64,000 nucleotides of DNA, from positions 186,001 through 250,000 of the forward strand of contig NZ_CANMVN010000006.1 of NCBI RefSeq assembly GCF_947501425.1. Direction: 5' to 3'. The position numbers and the translations under genes are program-made. This document shows positions 15,909 through 25,474 of the stretch, piece by piece (position 1 is the stretch's first letter; each line of letters begins with the position of its first letter). Source of the DNA: an uncultured Psychroserpens sp. GTDB taxonomy: Bacteria > Bacteroidota > Bacteroidia > Flavobacteriales > Flavobacteriaceae. The notes beneath the pieces are model-generated. The model did no database searches, was not told where the DNA came from, and saw nothing but the letters and a program-made list of their open reading frames with translations.

Positions 15909-18761
15909 ATGAATTACAAACCATCAAAAACGAATATCTTAAGCCTTTTAATGATATTCTTTTTATCTGTAGTCTCCTTTGCACAGGAAACTACCATGGA
16001 GAAGAAAGAAATTTCGCCTTCAGAGGCCATTCCAATGACTCCTGAGGTCAAAACAGGTGTCCTTAGTAACGGACTCACCTATTACATCCAAAATAATGGA
16101 AAACCAGAAGACAAAGTAGAATTACGTCTAGCTATTAAAGCGGGTTCCATATTAGAAACTGAGGATCAAAGAGGTTTAGCCCACTTTATGGAACACATGA
16201 ATTTTAATGGTACAACTAACTTTAAGAAAAATGAATTAGTTGATTACCTGCAAAGTATTGGTGTTGAATTTGGTGCCGACTTAAATGCTTACACTGGATT
16301 TGATCAAACAGTTTACATTCTTCCAATACCAAGTGACGACCCTGAAAAATTAGACAAAGGCTTTCAAATCTTACAAGATTGGGCTGGCGGAGCATTATTA
16401 ACTGCTGAAGACATCGATGAAGAACGCGGTGTTGTTATTGAAGAATACAGAACACGTCTAGGTGCTGCAACTAGAATGCAATCTAAATATTTAGACAAAA
16501 TTGCATATAATTCTAAATATGCTGATCGCTTACCTATCGGAACTAAAGAAAATCTGGAGAACTTTAAATATGAAAGTCTTAGAAACTTTCAGAAAGATTG
16601 GTATCGTCCTAACCTCATGGCTGTTATTGCTGTTGGCGATCTAGATGTTGAAACTCTTGAGAAAAAAATAAAAGACAATTTTAGCGGACTTAAAAATCCT
16701 GACAATCCAAAACCAAGAGAGGAATTTGGATCTGAAAATCATGAAGGTACGTTTGTAGCTGTAGAATGGGATGAAGAAGCTACAGGTAGTCAAGTTCAAA
16801 TTTATTACAAAGATAAAGGCAAGTCTAAAAAGACTAAAACGGTTAAAGACTACAGAGATAATATGGTTGAAGGCCTGTTTACTCAAATGATTAACAACAG
16901 ACTAAGTGAATATAGCAACAAGCCTAACCCGCCTTTCATTTATGGATTTTCATATCATGGTGGAATTATAGGAAATAAAGATGCATATCAATCTGTTGCT
17001 CAAACCAATGAAACTGGTCAATTGGAAGCACTTAAAACACTTCTTGAAGAAAATGAACGTGTCAAGCGTTACGGATTTAAAGCCTCTGAATTAGAGCGTG
17101 CCAAAAAAGACTATTTGGCTAGAATTGAACGTTCTTACAAAAATAGAGACAAAAGAGAATCTAACAGAATTGTTGGCGCTTACATTCAAAATTTCCTACA
17201 GGAAAGTCCAGTTCCTGGGATCGAATGGTCATACAACTATGCACAATCTGAACTTCCTAAAATTAAGCTTGATGAAGTTAACGGACTTATCAATGAATTT
17301 TTACATGATGACAATCGCTTAGTAGTACTTACAGGTCCTAAAAAAGATGGACTTAAGAAAGTTACTGAAAAAGAGGTAATTGATTTGCTAGACGCAGTTA
17401 AGAAAAGTGATATAAAAGATTATGAAGATGAGGCTGTTCGTTCTGAAATGATGGCCAACAAACCTGCTAAAGGAAGTATTACTAACGTAGAAGTAAATAA
17501 TAAAGGGCAGCTTAATGAAACAACAACCATGACCCTAAGTAATGGTGCAAAAGTAACCTTCAAAAAAACAGACTTTAAGAATGACGAAATTCTTTTTGAA
17601 GCTTTTAGTTATGGAGGAACCTCATTATATGCTGATGACGTTTTAAAACAAACAGCTAGTGCAAATGGTGGTTTATTCGAAGCTGGAATAGATGGACTTA
17701 CCAAGAATGACATGACCAAAATGATGTCAGGTAAAATAGCACGTGTAAGACCTTATATTGGAAGTTTAGACGAAGGTATGCGAGGATCTGCATCACCAAA
17801 GGATTTGGAGACAATGTTTCAGATTATACATTTGTATTTCACCAAATTAGACAAAGATCCTGAAGCTTTTCAGTCATTTATCAGTAAGCAAAAAGCATTT
17901 TTAGGTAACATCATGTCAAACCCTAACGTGTCATTTTCTATTGCTTTAGGTGAATATATAAACAAAGGCAATCCAAGATATACCGGTTTCCCTACCGAAG
18001 AAGCTCTAGATAAAGCTAATTATGATCTTGCCTATGAAAAGTTTAAAGAGCGTTTTGCAAATGCAGGCGATTTCAACTTCTACTTTGTTGGTAATATTGA
18101 CGAAGAGCAACTAAAAGATTTTGCAGAGACTTACATTGCATCTCTACCTGGAAACGCATCAAAAGAAATGTATAAGGTTCCTGCATTCAGGCCTGAGTAT
18201 GCAAATAAAGAATTCATATTCAATAAAGGTACTGAACCAAAAAGTCAGGTCAACCTTATCTACAGTGGTGAAGCAACGTATGATGTTAAAGAAGCCAGAG
18301 CAATGAATATTTTAGGTGAAATCTTGAGCATTAAACTTATTGAGAAGTTGCGAGAGGAAGAAGGTGGCGTTTATGGTGCTGGAGCCAGAGGTTCTATTAG
18401 AAAAACACCATATGGAAGCTATAGCTTTAGTATTTCCTTCCCTTGTGCACCTGAAAATGCTGAAAAATTAGCTTCTGCATCTATCGCTGAGCTTCAAAAA
18501 ATTATTGATAATGGCCCTGAAGCCAAAGATTTAGACAAGGTAAAAAAGGCTTTACTATTGACCAGAAAAGAACAATTAGAACAAAATCGTTTTTGGATGT
18601 CTACCATTAGAAATGTCGATTTCAACAAGTCAGATATCAATAATGTTGTGAATTATGAGGCAAACATCAATGCTGTAACAACCGATGATGTACACAAGGT
18701 TGCCAAAAAATATTTACAAGAAGGCTACCTCAAAGCAATTTTATTACCTGAAGAGGAGTAA
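15909..18761 (+). CDS. M16 family zinc metallopeptidase (pitrilysin/insulinase type)
   Basis: 950 residues, a full-length two-lobe M16 peptidase. The inverted zinc motif HFMEH is at residues 92-96, with a further glutamate downstream in the ERGVVIEEYRTR block, and the second M16 copy in the C-terminal half lacks the zinc motif as usual. A signal peptide (ILSLLMIFFLSVVSFAQ) sends it to the periplasm or outer membrane, where it probably degrades peptides. I chose the ATG at 15909 because the signal peptide starts there; upstream in-frame codons to 15792 do not look coding. A terminator follows. Confidence 0.92.
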   Translation: MNYKPSKTNILSLLMIFFLSVVSFAQETTMEKKEISPSEAIPMTPEVKTGVLSNGLTYYIQNNGKPEDKVELRLAIKAGSILETEDQRGLAHFMEHMNFNGTTNFKKNELVDYLQSIGVEFGADLNAYTGFDQTVYILPIPSDDPEKLDKGFQILQDWAGGALLTAEDIDEERGVVIEEYRTRLGAATRMQSKYLDKIAYNSKYADRLPIGTKENLENFKYESLRNFQKDWYRPNLMAVIAVGDLDVETLEKKIKDNFSGLKNPDNPKPREEFGSENHEGTFVAVEWDEEATGSQVQIYYKDKGKSKKTKTVKDYRDNMVEGLFTQMINNRLSEYSNKPNPPFIYGFSYHGGIIGNKDAYQSVAQTNETGQLEALKTLLEENERVKRYGFKASELERAKKDYLARIERSYKNRDKRESNRIVGAYIQNFLQESPVPGIEWSYNYAQSELPKIKLDEVNGLINEFLHDDNRLVVLTGPKKDGLKKVTEKEVIDLLDAVKKSDIKDYEDEAVRSEMMANKPAKGSITNVEVNNKGQLNETTTMTLSNGAKVTFKKTDFKNDEILFEAFSYGGTSLYADDVLKQTASANGGLFEAGIDGLTKNDMTKMMSGKIARVRPYIGSLDEGMRGSASPKDLETMFQIIHLYFTKLDKDPEAFQSFISKQKAFLGNIMSNPNVSFSIALGEYINKGNPRYTGFPTEEALDKANYDLAYEKFKERFANAGDFNFYFVGNIDEEQLKDFAETYIASLPGNASKEMYKVPAFRPEYANKEFIFNKGTEPKSQVNLIYSGEATYDVKEARAMNILGEILSIKLIEKLREEEGGVYGAGARGSIRKTPYGSYSFSISFPCAPENAEKLASASIAELQKIIDNGPEAKDLDKVKKALLLTRKEQLEQNRFWMSTIRNVDFNKSDINNVVNYEANINAVTTDDVHKVAKKYLQEGYLKAILLPEEE

Positions 18762-18774
18762 AATGAGATTAAGA

Positions 18775-18810
18775 ATAAAAAAAGCAGCTATCACAAGCTG
18801 CTTTTTTTTA
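18775..18810 (+). terminator. Terminator after the M16 peptidase gene
   Basis: GCAGC and GCTGC, extended by A and T runs (AAAAAAGCAGC with GCTGCTTTTTTT), form a strong hairpin followed by T. Confidence 0.8.
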
Positions 18811-18831
18811 TACTACTGTTAACAACTTCCA

Positions 18832-18862
18832 TTTCATAAACCCATAATAAATTGTATTTTTG
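18832..18862 (+). promoter_or_regulatory. Promoter of the parAB operon
   Basis: TTTC (18832-18835), 19 bases, then TATTTTTG (18855-18862): one mismatch in the -33 element and an exact -7 element, 25 bases before the ParA start at 18887. Confidence 0.55.
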
Positions 18863-18886
18863 AGCTTATTAAAACCAAATCATTTA

Positions 18887-19651
18887 ATGGGTAAAATCAT
18901 TGCAATTGCCAATCAAAAAGGTGGTGTTGGCAAAACAACAACATCTGTCAACTTAGCGGCATCTTTAGGTGTTTTAGAAAAGAAAGTATTGCTTATAGAT
19001 GCAGATCCGCAAGCAAACGCGACTTCCGGACTAGGCATAGATGTTGAACAAGTTGAAGTTGGAACCTACCAATTATTAGAGCACACAGCTTCGGCTGAAG
19101 AATCTATTGTAGAAACTGATTCTCCAAATGTAGATATCATACCTGCACATATCGATTTAGTTGCTATTGAAATTGAACTTGTAGATAAAGATGAACGTGA
19201 GTATATGCTGAAAAAGGCAATAACGCACCTGAAATCGTCTTATGATTATATTTTGATAGACTGCGCGCCTTCTTTGGGATTATTGACATTGAATGCATTA
19301 ACAGCATCTGATGCTGTGATCATTCCAATCCAATGCGAATATTTTGCGTTAGAAGGTTTAGGAAAACTATTGAATACTGTAAAAAGTGTTCAAAAAATCC
19401 ATAATACCAACTTAGATATTGAAGGCATGCTCCTCACAATGTTTGATCAGCGTTTGCGTTTATCAAATCAGGTTGTAGAAGAAGTTCAAAAGCATTTTAG
19501 TGATATGGTCTTTGAAACTATAATACAACGAAATGTTAGACTAGGTGAAGCGCCTAGTTATGGTGAAAGCATCATTAAATATGATGTGAGTAGTAAAGGA
19601 GCTACAAATTATTTAAGTTTGGCGAAAGAAATTATTAATAAGAACTCATAA
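18887..19651 (+). CDS. parA: Chromosome-partitioning ATPase ParA (Soj)
   Basis: 254 residues with the deviant Walker A motif KGGVGKTT near residues 10-17, DADPQANAT and the DCAPSLGLLTLNAL block. ParA uses ATP to move ParB-bound origin regions apart. The ATG at 18887 (MGKIIAIANQKGG) is chosen over the TTG at 18860, which lies inside the promoter. The stop overlaps the parB start (TAATG). With parB, the DUF5683 gene, dapB and lepB it makes a typical flavobacterial housekeeping cluster. Confidence 0.95.
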   Translation: MGKIIAIANQKGGVGKTTTSVNLAASLGVLEKKVLLIDADPQANATSGLGIDVEQVEVGTYQLLEHTASAEESIVETDSPNVDIIPAHIDLVAIEIELVDKDEREYMLKKAITHLKSSYDYILIDCAPSLGLLTLNALTASDAVIIPIQCEYFALEGLGKLLNTVKSVQKIHNTNLDIEGMLLTMFDQRLRLSNQVVEEVQKHFSDMVFETIIQRNVRLGEAPSYGESIIKYDVSSKGATNYLSLAKEIINKNS

Positions 19652-20550
19652 TGGCGAAGGCAACAAAAAAACAGGCTTTAGGTAGAGGGTTATCTGCGTT
19701 GCTGAAAGATCCTTCTAATGATATCAATTCTGCTAAGGATAAAAATGCAGACACAATCATAGGTAATATTGTAGAATTAGATATTGATGCAATTGAGATT
19801 AATCCATTTCAACCTCGAACTAATTTTAACGAAGAAACTCTAAGAGAATTAGCGTCATCTATTAAAGAACTAGGTGTTATTCAGCCCATAACAGTTAGAA
19901 AACTTGAGTTTAATAAGTTTCAGTTGGTCTCTGGTGAACGCCGTTTTAGAGCATCTAAATTAATTGGCTTACAAACCATTCCGGCTTATATCAGAATAGC
20001 CAATGACCAAGAGTCATTAGAAATGGCATTGGTTGAAAATATTCAACGACAGGATTTAGATCCAATTGAAATAGCACTTTCATATCGACGCTTAATTGAT
20101 GAGATCAATTTAACCCAAGAGCAAATGAGTGAACGTGTTGGTAAAAAACGTTCAACAATTGCCAACTATTTACGTTTATTAAAATTAGATCCAATTATCC
20201 AAACAGGAATGCGTGACGGATTTATTTCCATGGGTCATGGTCGTGCCATCATTACTATTGAGGATCAAAATGTTCAATTGGATATTTATGAAAAGATTAT
20301 TACTGATAAATTATCTGTTAGAGCAACAGAACAACTCGTAAAAAATTATAACAACCCTACAACAAAAACAGACTCTAAACCTCAGGAACTACCTAAATTT
20401 GTTAAAAAAGGCATAAAGGAATTTTCAGAATACTTTGGACATAAAATTGGCGTTAAAGTATCTAAGAATGGTAAAGGTCAAATTACGATCCCATTCCATT
20501 CGGAAGAAGATTTCAATCGTATAAAAAAATTAGTTCAAAGTGCTAAATAA
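19651..20550 (+). CDS. parB: Chromosome-partitioning protein ParB (Spo0J)
   Basis: 299 residues. The N-terminal CTPase domain has NPFQPRTNF and the GERRFRASK block, followed by a helix-turn-helix (TQEQMSERVGKKRSTIANYLRLL) that binds parS, and a short C-terminal dimer region. It works with ParA on the chromosome origin. No parS sequence was noticed in the window. It overlaps the DUF5683 gene by 11 bases. Confidence 0.95.
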   Translation: MAKATKKQALGRGLSALLKDPSNDINSAKDKNADTIIGNIVELDIDAIEINPFQPRTNFNEETLRELASSIKELGVIQPITVRKLEFNKFQLVSGERRFRASKLIGLQTIPAYIRIANDQESLEMALVENIQRQDLDPIEIALSYRRLIDEINLTQEQMSERVGKKRSTIANYLRLLKLDPIIQTGMRDGFISMGHGRAIITIEDQNVQLDIYEKIITDKLSVRATEQLVKNYNNPTTKTDSKPQELPKFVKKGIKEFSEYFGHKIGVKVSKNGKGQITIPFHSEEDFNRIKKLVQSAK

Positions 20551-21136
20551 ATTAGTTTATAGCTCCTTAATTTCTCTCCTTTTCTGTTGTTTTTCATTTG
20601 CTCAAGATGATAAAAAACCGCAAAAAGTTGATACCGATTTAATAGTTGTTAAAGATTCTATCAACACAAAAAGAGAGCCTTTAAATGTACTCGCGCCTTC
20701 AAAAGCTGCTTTTTATTCTGCTATTCTTCCAGGACTCGGACAAGCATATAATAAGAAATATTGGAAAATTCCTCTGGTATATATAGCCATAGGAATACCT
20801 ACTTATTTGTACATTCAAAATGATAAGGATTATAATCTGTACAGAGACGCTTATAAAAGACGTTTAGCTGGTTTTACTCAAGGTTCTGAAGGCGATCCGT
20901 TTCCTAATGTATCAGATGACGGACTCATAAGAGCGCAACAACAACTAAGACGAAATAAAGAGCTGTCATTACTTATAGCTATTGGTATGTATGCTTTAAA
21001 TATCATTGATGCTAATGTAGACGCTCACTTACTTCAATTTAATGTTGATGAAGACTTATCATTACGTCCTCATTTTAAGTATAACCAAATGGAAAATACT
21101 TCAGATCTTGGTGTTACTCTCAATTTTAGATTTTAA
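20540..21136 (+). CDS. DUF5683 domain membrane protein
   Basis: 198 residues starting at a GTG (20540) inside the end of parB. A signal peptide (YSSLISLLFCCFSFAQ) is followed by the DUF5683 block KAAFYSAILPGLGQAYNKKYWKIP and a hydrophobic segment, a second helix (LSLLIAIGMYALNIIDANVDAHL) and a short beta C-terminus (LGVTLNFRF). The family is specific to Bacteroidota and of unknown function; its fixed place after parB is the main clue available. Confidence 0.85.
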   Translation: MLNKLVYSSLISLLFCCFSFAQDDKKPQKVDTDLIVVKDSINTKREPLNVLAPSKAAFYSAILPGLGQAYNKKYWKIPLVYIAIGIPTYLYIQNDKDYNLYRDAYKRRLAGFTQGSEGDPFPNVSDDGLIRAQQQLRRNKELSLLIAIGMYALNIIDANVDAHLLQFNVDEDLSLRPHFKYNQMENTSDLGVTLNFRF

Positions 21137-21139
21137 ACT

Positions 21140-21844
21140 ATGAAAATTGCACTTTTAGGCTACGGAAAAATGGGTAAAGCAATTGAAGCAATTGCTGTTG
21201 AACGTGGTCACGATATTGTATTGAAAGTTTCTAGTGCAACGGAAAGTTATACACTTGAACATATTGATGTAGCCATAGATTTTAGCTTACCTAATTCTGC
21301 CGTAAATAATATTTCAAACTGCTTAGAGCATAATGTCCCAGTGGTGTCAGGCACAACAGGATGGTTAGACCAATACGATGATATAGTATCGCTATGCAAA
21401 TCTAAAAATGGTACATTTTTGTATGCATCAAATTTTAGTTTAGGTGTTAATATATTTTTTGAATTAAATAAGACACTGGCTAAACTTTTAAAAGGACTCC
21501 CACAATATAAAACGAGTATCGAAGAGATTCATCACACACAAAAACTTGACGCTCCTAGCGGTACAGCAATAACTCTCGCTCAAGGTATTATAGATCAAAC
21601 AGATTATAAAAACTGGACATTAGAGTCGCCAAAACAAAATGAGATTGGTATTTTAGCAAAGCGAATTGAAAATGTGCCTGGAACTCATGAAGTTAATTAT
21701 GATTCTGAAGTCGATAGCATTCAGATAAAACATACAGCACACAGTAGACAAGGTTTTGCTTTGGGTGCTGTGATTGCAGCAGAATATATTTATAATAAAA
21801 AAGGTGTGTTTACGATGAAAGACGTCTTAAATATTAATGACTGA
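21140..21844 (+). CDS. dapB: 4-hydroxy-tetrahydrodipicolinate reductase
   Basis: 234 residues. The nucleotide-binding GYGKMGKAI motif starts at residue 7, the catalytic region EIHHTQKLDAPSGTA lies near residue 135 and DSIQIKHTAHSRQGFALGA near the end. It reduces hydroxy-tetrahydrodipicolinate in the diaminopimelate pathway for lysine and peptidoglycan. It is somewhat shorter than the E. coli enzyme (about 270), as usual in this group. It lies 3 bases behind the DUF5683 gene. Confidence 0.93.
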   Translation: MKIALLGYGKMGKAIEAIAVERGHDIVLKVSSATESYTLEHIDVAIDFSLPNSAVNNISNCLEHNVPVVSGTTGWLDQYDDIVSLCKSKNGTFLYASNFSLGVNIFFELNKTLAKLLKGLPQYKTSIEEIHHTQKLDAPSGTAITLAQGIIDQTDYKNWTLESPKQNEIGILAKRIENVPGTHEVNYDSEVDSIQIKHTAHSRQGFALGAVIAAEYIYNKKGVFTMKDVLNIND

Positions 21845-21927
21845 TGACTTAAATATTAGTTAATGTTTTAAGATAATGTTACGTTTTATATACTTTTTCA
21901 ACCAATAAAAAAATTCAAAACATAGAT

Positions 21928-23499
21928 ATGACAATTACTCAGTGGTTAATTTTTATTCTAATTATACAGATCATTCATGGTCTGGGTACATGGAAATTAT
22001 ATGTAAAGGCTGGCCGACAAGCTTGGGAAGCGTTTATTCCGGTTTATAATGCTGTGATATTAATGAAAATCATTAATCGTCAATGGTGGTGGACCATCCT
22101 ATTATTTGTTCCTATTGTTAACTTGATCATGTTGCCTGTTGTTTGGGTAGAAACAGCACGAAGCTTTGGAAAGAATGAATACTTAGACACGTTCCTAGCA
22201 GTTGTAACTCTTGGGTTTTATAATTATTATCTCAATTACGTTGCTGATGTAACGTATGTTGAGAACAGAGACATCAACCCTAAATCGAGTTCTGGAGATT
22301 GGACGTCTTCTATCCTATTTGCAATTGTTGCTGCCACTATTGTACATACCTATTTTATTCAACCGTTCACCATACCTAGTTCGTCGTTAGAGAAATCGCT
22401 ACTGGTTGGTGATTTTCTATTTGTAAGTAAGTTTCATTATGGAGCCAGAGTACCAATGTCAACAGTTGCTGCTCCTATGGTACATGATACAATTCCTATA
22501 TTAAAGGTCAAGTCGTATTTATATAATGACAGACTTGAAGAGAATAAAACGTCTTTAAAAAATAAGTTACAATTACCATATATGAGGCTACCTGGCTTTG
22601 AAAGCATTGAACGTAATGATATTGTAGTCTTTAATCAGCCTGCCGATACGTTGCTCGATATGAACGATTTCACACCAGATCGTAATTATTATAAGCCAAT
22701 TGACAAAAAGACCAACTTGGTGAAACGTTGTGTTGCTATTCCTGGTGATTCACTCGAAATCATAGATGGACATGTTTTCATCAATGGAGAAAAAAGTCAA
22801 ATGCCTGATCGCTCCAAACTTCAGTTTCTTTATAGCATTGATCTTAAAGGCAACTATTCTGGTGCACAAATAATGAACGCTCTCAAACGCTATGATATTA
22901 CCGATTTTGGTATGGCGTCAGAGACCCGACTTCTGGTTCACGCCTCCGATGAAGCCATTCAGCAGGCGAAAAACCATCCTAATTTCGAAAATATCACAAG
23001 ACAGGCTAACCCTAAAAATATTGATGGTAATGTCTTTCCTAGAGCTCCACAGTTTCCATGGAACTATGATAACTTTGGTCCAATTTACATTCCGAAAGAA
23101 GGAGAAACAATTGAACTCAATATGGAAGTCCTTCCGTTGTATAAGCGTTTAATTTCAGAATATGAAAGCAATACCCTAACGACTAATGGAAGTCAAATTA
23201 TTATTAATGGTCAACCAGCAACATCTTATACCTTCAAACAAGATTATTACTGGATGATGGGAGATAATAGAAATAACTCAGTAGACTCCAGAGGTTGGGG
23301 CTATGTGCCATTTGACCATGTGGTTGGAAAACCTGTTTTTATATGGATGAGTTGGGATGGATTAAAAAATCCAAGATGGGAACGTTGGTTTACCACTGTT
23401 AGCGGAACAGGTACAGCGACGTCTTATTTAATTCCATTTGTTGTCTTGCTTTTAGCTTGGTTTGGTTTTAATAAATGGAGAAAGCGCAAAAACGCTTAA
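21928..23499 (+). CDS. lepB: Signal peptidase I with N-terminal DUF5684 membrane region
   Basis: 523 residues. The first 120 form a membrane region with several helices and the block AGRQAWEAFIPVYNAVILMK of the DUF5684 type. The S26 peptidase part then has the catalytic serine in IPSSSLEKSLLVGD, the lysine in LVKRCVAIPGDSLEI, a long insert typical of Bacteroidota, and MGDNRNNSVDSRGWGYV. A C-terminal membrane helix ends the protein. It removes signal peptides from exported proteins, of which this window encodes many. Confidence 0.92.
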   Translation: MTITQWLIFILIIQIIHGLGTWKLYVKAGRQAWEAFIPVYNAVILMKIINRQWWWTILLFVPIVNLIMLPVVWVETARSFGKNEYLDTFLAVVTLGFYNYYLNYVADVTYVENRDINPKSSSGDWTSSILFAIVAATIVHTYFIQPFTIPSSSLEKSLLVGDFLFVSKFHYGARVPMSTVAAPMVHDTIPILKVKSYLYNDRLEENKTSLKNKLQLPYMRLPGFESIERNDIVVFNQPADTLLDMNDFTPDRNYYKPIDKKTNLVKRCVAIPGDSLEIIDGHVFINGEKSQMPDRSKLQFLYSIDLKGNYSGAQIMNALKRYDITDFGMASETRLLVHASDEAIQQAKNHPNFENITRQANPKNIDGNVFPRAPQFPWNYDNFGPIYIPKEGETIELNMEVLPLYKRLISEYESNTLTTNGSQIIINGQPATSYTFKQDYYWMMGDNRNNSVDSRGWGYVPFDHVVGKPVFIWMSWDGLKNPRWERWFTTVSGTGTATSYLIPFVVLLLAWFGFNKWRKRKNA

Positions 23500-23520
23500 A
23501 CTATTTTTGACAAATAACTG

Positions 23521-24141
23521 ATGAACCTATTAATTCATCCTACCTATTTTCCAAATATTGCTCATTTTGTAGCAATGCTACAAGCAGATCATATTGTATT
23601 TGAAGTATGTGATAATTATCAAAAGCAAACCTATAGAAATCGTACCTCTATATATGGAGCTAATGGAAAACTAGACCTCAATGTGCCTGTTGTCTATTCT
23701 CAGAAAAACAGACAACGATCTGTAGATGTTCAAATATTTAATACCGAAAATTGGCAAACACAACATTTAAAGTCATTAGAATCTGCCTATCGTACCTCTC
23801 CATTTTTTGAGTTTTATATTGATGATCTTATGCCACTTTTTGAAATGGATACGCATACAATTGTGGACTTTAACTTTAAGTGTTTAGAGCTTATATTTGA
23901 CTGTTTACAGTTGCCTTTCAATTATTCTAAAACTGAAAGTTTTGAATTAAAGCCTGAGGGAGTGATTGATGCCAGAGGACTTGCAAACTGTAGAAAAGAA
24001 GTTGAGCAGCATTTTGATTCTTACGCTCAAGTATTTCACGACAAACATGGGTTTTTGTCTAATTTGAGTATTTTAGATCTATTGTTTAATGAAGGACCAA
24101 ACACCGAATTATACCTCACTTCACAAAAACTAAATCTATAA
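23521..24141 (+). CDS. WbqC family protein
   Basis: 206 residues of the WbqC-like family: HPTYFPNIAHFVAMLQADHIVFEV at the start, YRNRTSIYGANGKLDLNVPV, and WQTQHLKSLESAYRTSPFFEFY. The family occurs in polysaccharide loci and elsewhere; its reaction is not established. It lies behind lepB and overlaps the next gene by one base, which fits the usual flavobacterial order. Confidence 0.88.
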   Translation: MNLLIHPTYFPNIAHFVAMLQADHIVFEVCDNYQKQTYRNRTSIYGANGKLDLNVPVVYSQKNRQRSVDVQIFNTENWQTQHLKSLESAYRTSPFFEFYIDDLMPLFEMDTHTIVDFNFKCLELIFDCLQLPFNYSKTESFELKPEGVIDARGLANCRKEVEQHFDSYAQVFHDKHGFLSNLSILDLLFNEGPNTELYLTSQKLNL

Positions 24142-24449
24142 TGACTCAATCTCTCGTTCATTATGGCATCCATGTTTTTCTGCCCTTAATTGTTGCGCTT
24201 ATATTTTTTAATTCGAATTGGAAAACAGCGTATTTGATTATGCTCTGCGGATTCCTTATTGATCTTGATCATTTACTGGCCAATCCAATGTTTGATTCTA
24301 ATAGATGTAGTATCAATTTTCATCCACTTCACTCCTACTATGCTGTAGGCATTTATATCCTCTTAACTTTTTTTAAAAGAATTCGACTTATTGGTTTGGG
24401 ATTAGTGATTCATATCATAGCAGATCAGGTCGATTGCTTAATGATGTGA
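24141..24449 (+). CDS. DUF6122 family membrane protein
   Basis: 102 residues with three or four membrane helices and several conserved histidines and aspartates (LIDLDHLLANP, FHPLHSYY, HIIADQVDC), the DUF6122 pattern. A metal-dependent hydrolase-like site inside the membrane is conceivable but unproven. It starts on the stop codon of the WbqC gene and ends one base before the convergent exonuclease-family gene. Confidence 0.8.
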   Translation: MTQSLVHYGIHVFLPLIVALIFFNSNWKTAYLIMLCGFLIDLDHLLANPMFDSNRCSINFHPLHSYYAVGIYILLTFFKRIRLIGLGLVIHIIADQVDCLMM

Positions 24450-25469
24450 TCACCTGAGTTTTACCTTGGACAGTATAGGATAATGGTCAGAATATTTAAC
24501 ATCAAAAGTTTTAAAGGCATTAATCTCAAAACCTTCATCCACCAGAATAAAATCAATTCGAACCGGAAAAAACTTAAAATCATAAGTACGTCCAAATCCG
24601 TTACCAGCTTGCACAAAGGCATCTTTTAAATCGCCTTTAATTTCCTTGTACACATAAGAATATGCTGTATTATTAAAATCACCACAGATAATCATTGGGT
24701 AGTGACATTTAGATTTATGCTTAAGAAATAACTCGGTTTGCGATTGCTGCAATTTAAACGTAGAGCTCACACGTTTGAATAAATTCTCAGAGTTTTCCTT
24801 AGACAACCTTTCAACTGTGGGATCAATTCCAGATGACTGCAAGTGAACATTGTAAATTCGTATCGTATCACTATTTCTAATAATATCAGCAAATATGGCG
24901 TTATTAGATGTATTCGGAAATTCTATAGAACCAGAATTAATGATCGGAAATTTAGTGAATATCGCTTGTCCGTTCTGTACTTTCTGACCCGAAAGCTCTT
25001 CGTATTTATAATAACCATCCAGCTTAACGGACTGATCTGGTCGGTATTCCTGCATACACAATACATCAGGCTTTTTCTCAGAAATAAAATCAGAAATTTT
25101 AGCTTTTAGATTTGGGTCGTCAATCCAGTCAAACACATTAAAGAGTCTGACATTATAATTCATTACAGTTAAGTTTTCACTATCGTTAACATTTTTAGAG
25201 GATGAAAACTTGTAGAGTGAGAATACATAGTTATAACCAATGACCAGAACCACCAGAGAGATTAAAAGTTGTCGTCTCACTTTAGTTAGCCAATAAATAA
25301 AAAATAGAATGTTTATGATAATAAGAGTTGGAACCGCTAAACTAAGTACAGATAAGAATGCGAACTTTTTAGGTTCCATATAAGGTAAGACATAAGATAA
25401 CAGTAGCGCAAATGCCATCAATGAATTGATAACAACTATAAGCTTCTCTAAACCTTTAAGTTTGCGCAT
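24450..25469 (-). CDS. Endonuclease/exonuclease/phosphatase family membrane protein
   Basis: 339 residues. Two or three membrane helices fill the first 90 residues, followed by an exonuclease III-like domain: MNYNVRLFN, CMQEYRP (metal-binding E), YNVHLQSSG, ICGDFNNTAYS and SDHYPILSKV (catalytic D and H). Such proteins act as nucleases or phosphodiesterases; the substrate is unknown and the catalytic part probably faces the periplasm. It follows the rhomboid gene at 25475 by 5 bases, so it is likely the last gene of a run that begins near mutL or before. Confidence 0.88.
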   Translation of the reverse strand: MRKLKGLEKLIVVINSLMAFALLLSYVLPYMEPKKFAFLSVLSLAVPTLIIINILFFIYWLTKVRRQLLISLVVLVIGYNYVFSLYKFSSSKNVNDSENLTVMNYNVRLFNVFDWIDDPNLKAKISDFISEKKPDVLCMQEYRPDQSVKLDGYYKYEELSGQKVQNGQAIFTKFPIINSGSIEFPNTSNNAIFADIIRNSDTIRIYNVHLQSSGIDPTVERLSKENSENLFKRVSSTFKLQQSQTELFLKHKSKCHYPMIICGDFNNTAYSYVYKEIKGDLKDAFVQAGNGFGRTYDFKFFPVRIDFILVDEGFEINAFKTFDVKYSDHYPILSKVKLR

Positions 25470-25474
25470 GCGTT

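Noticed and set aside
18887-20550. Replication origin or parS cluster beside parAB
   Set aside because: I saw no parS-like palindrome and no DnaA-box cluster in or around these genes.
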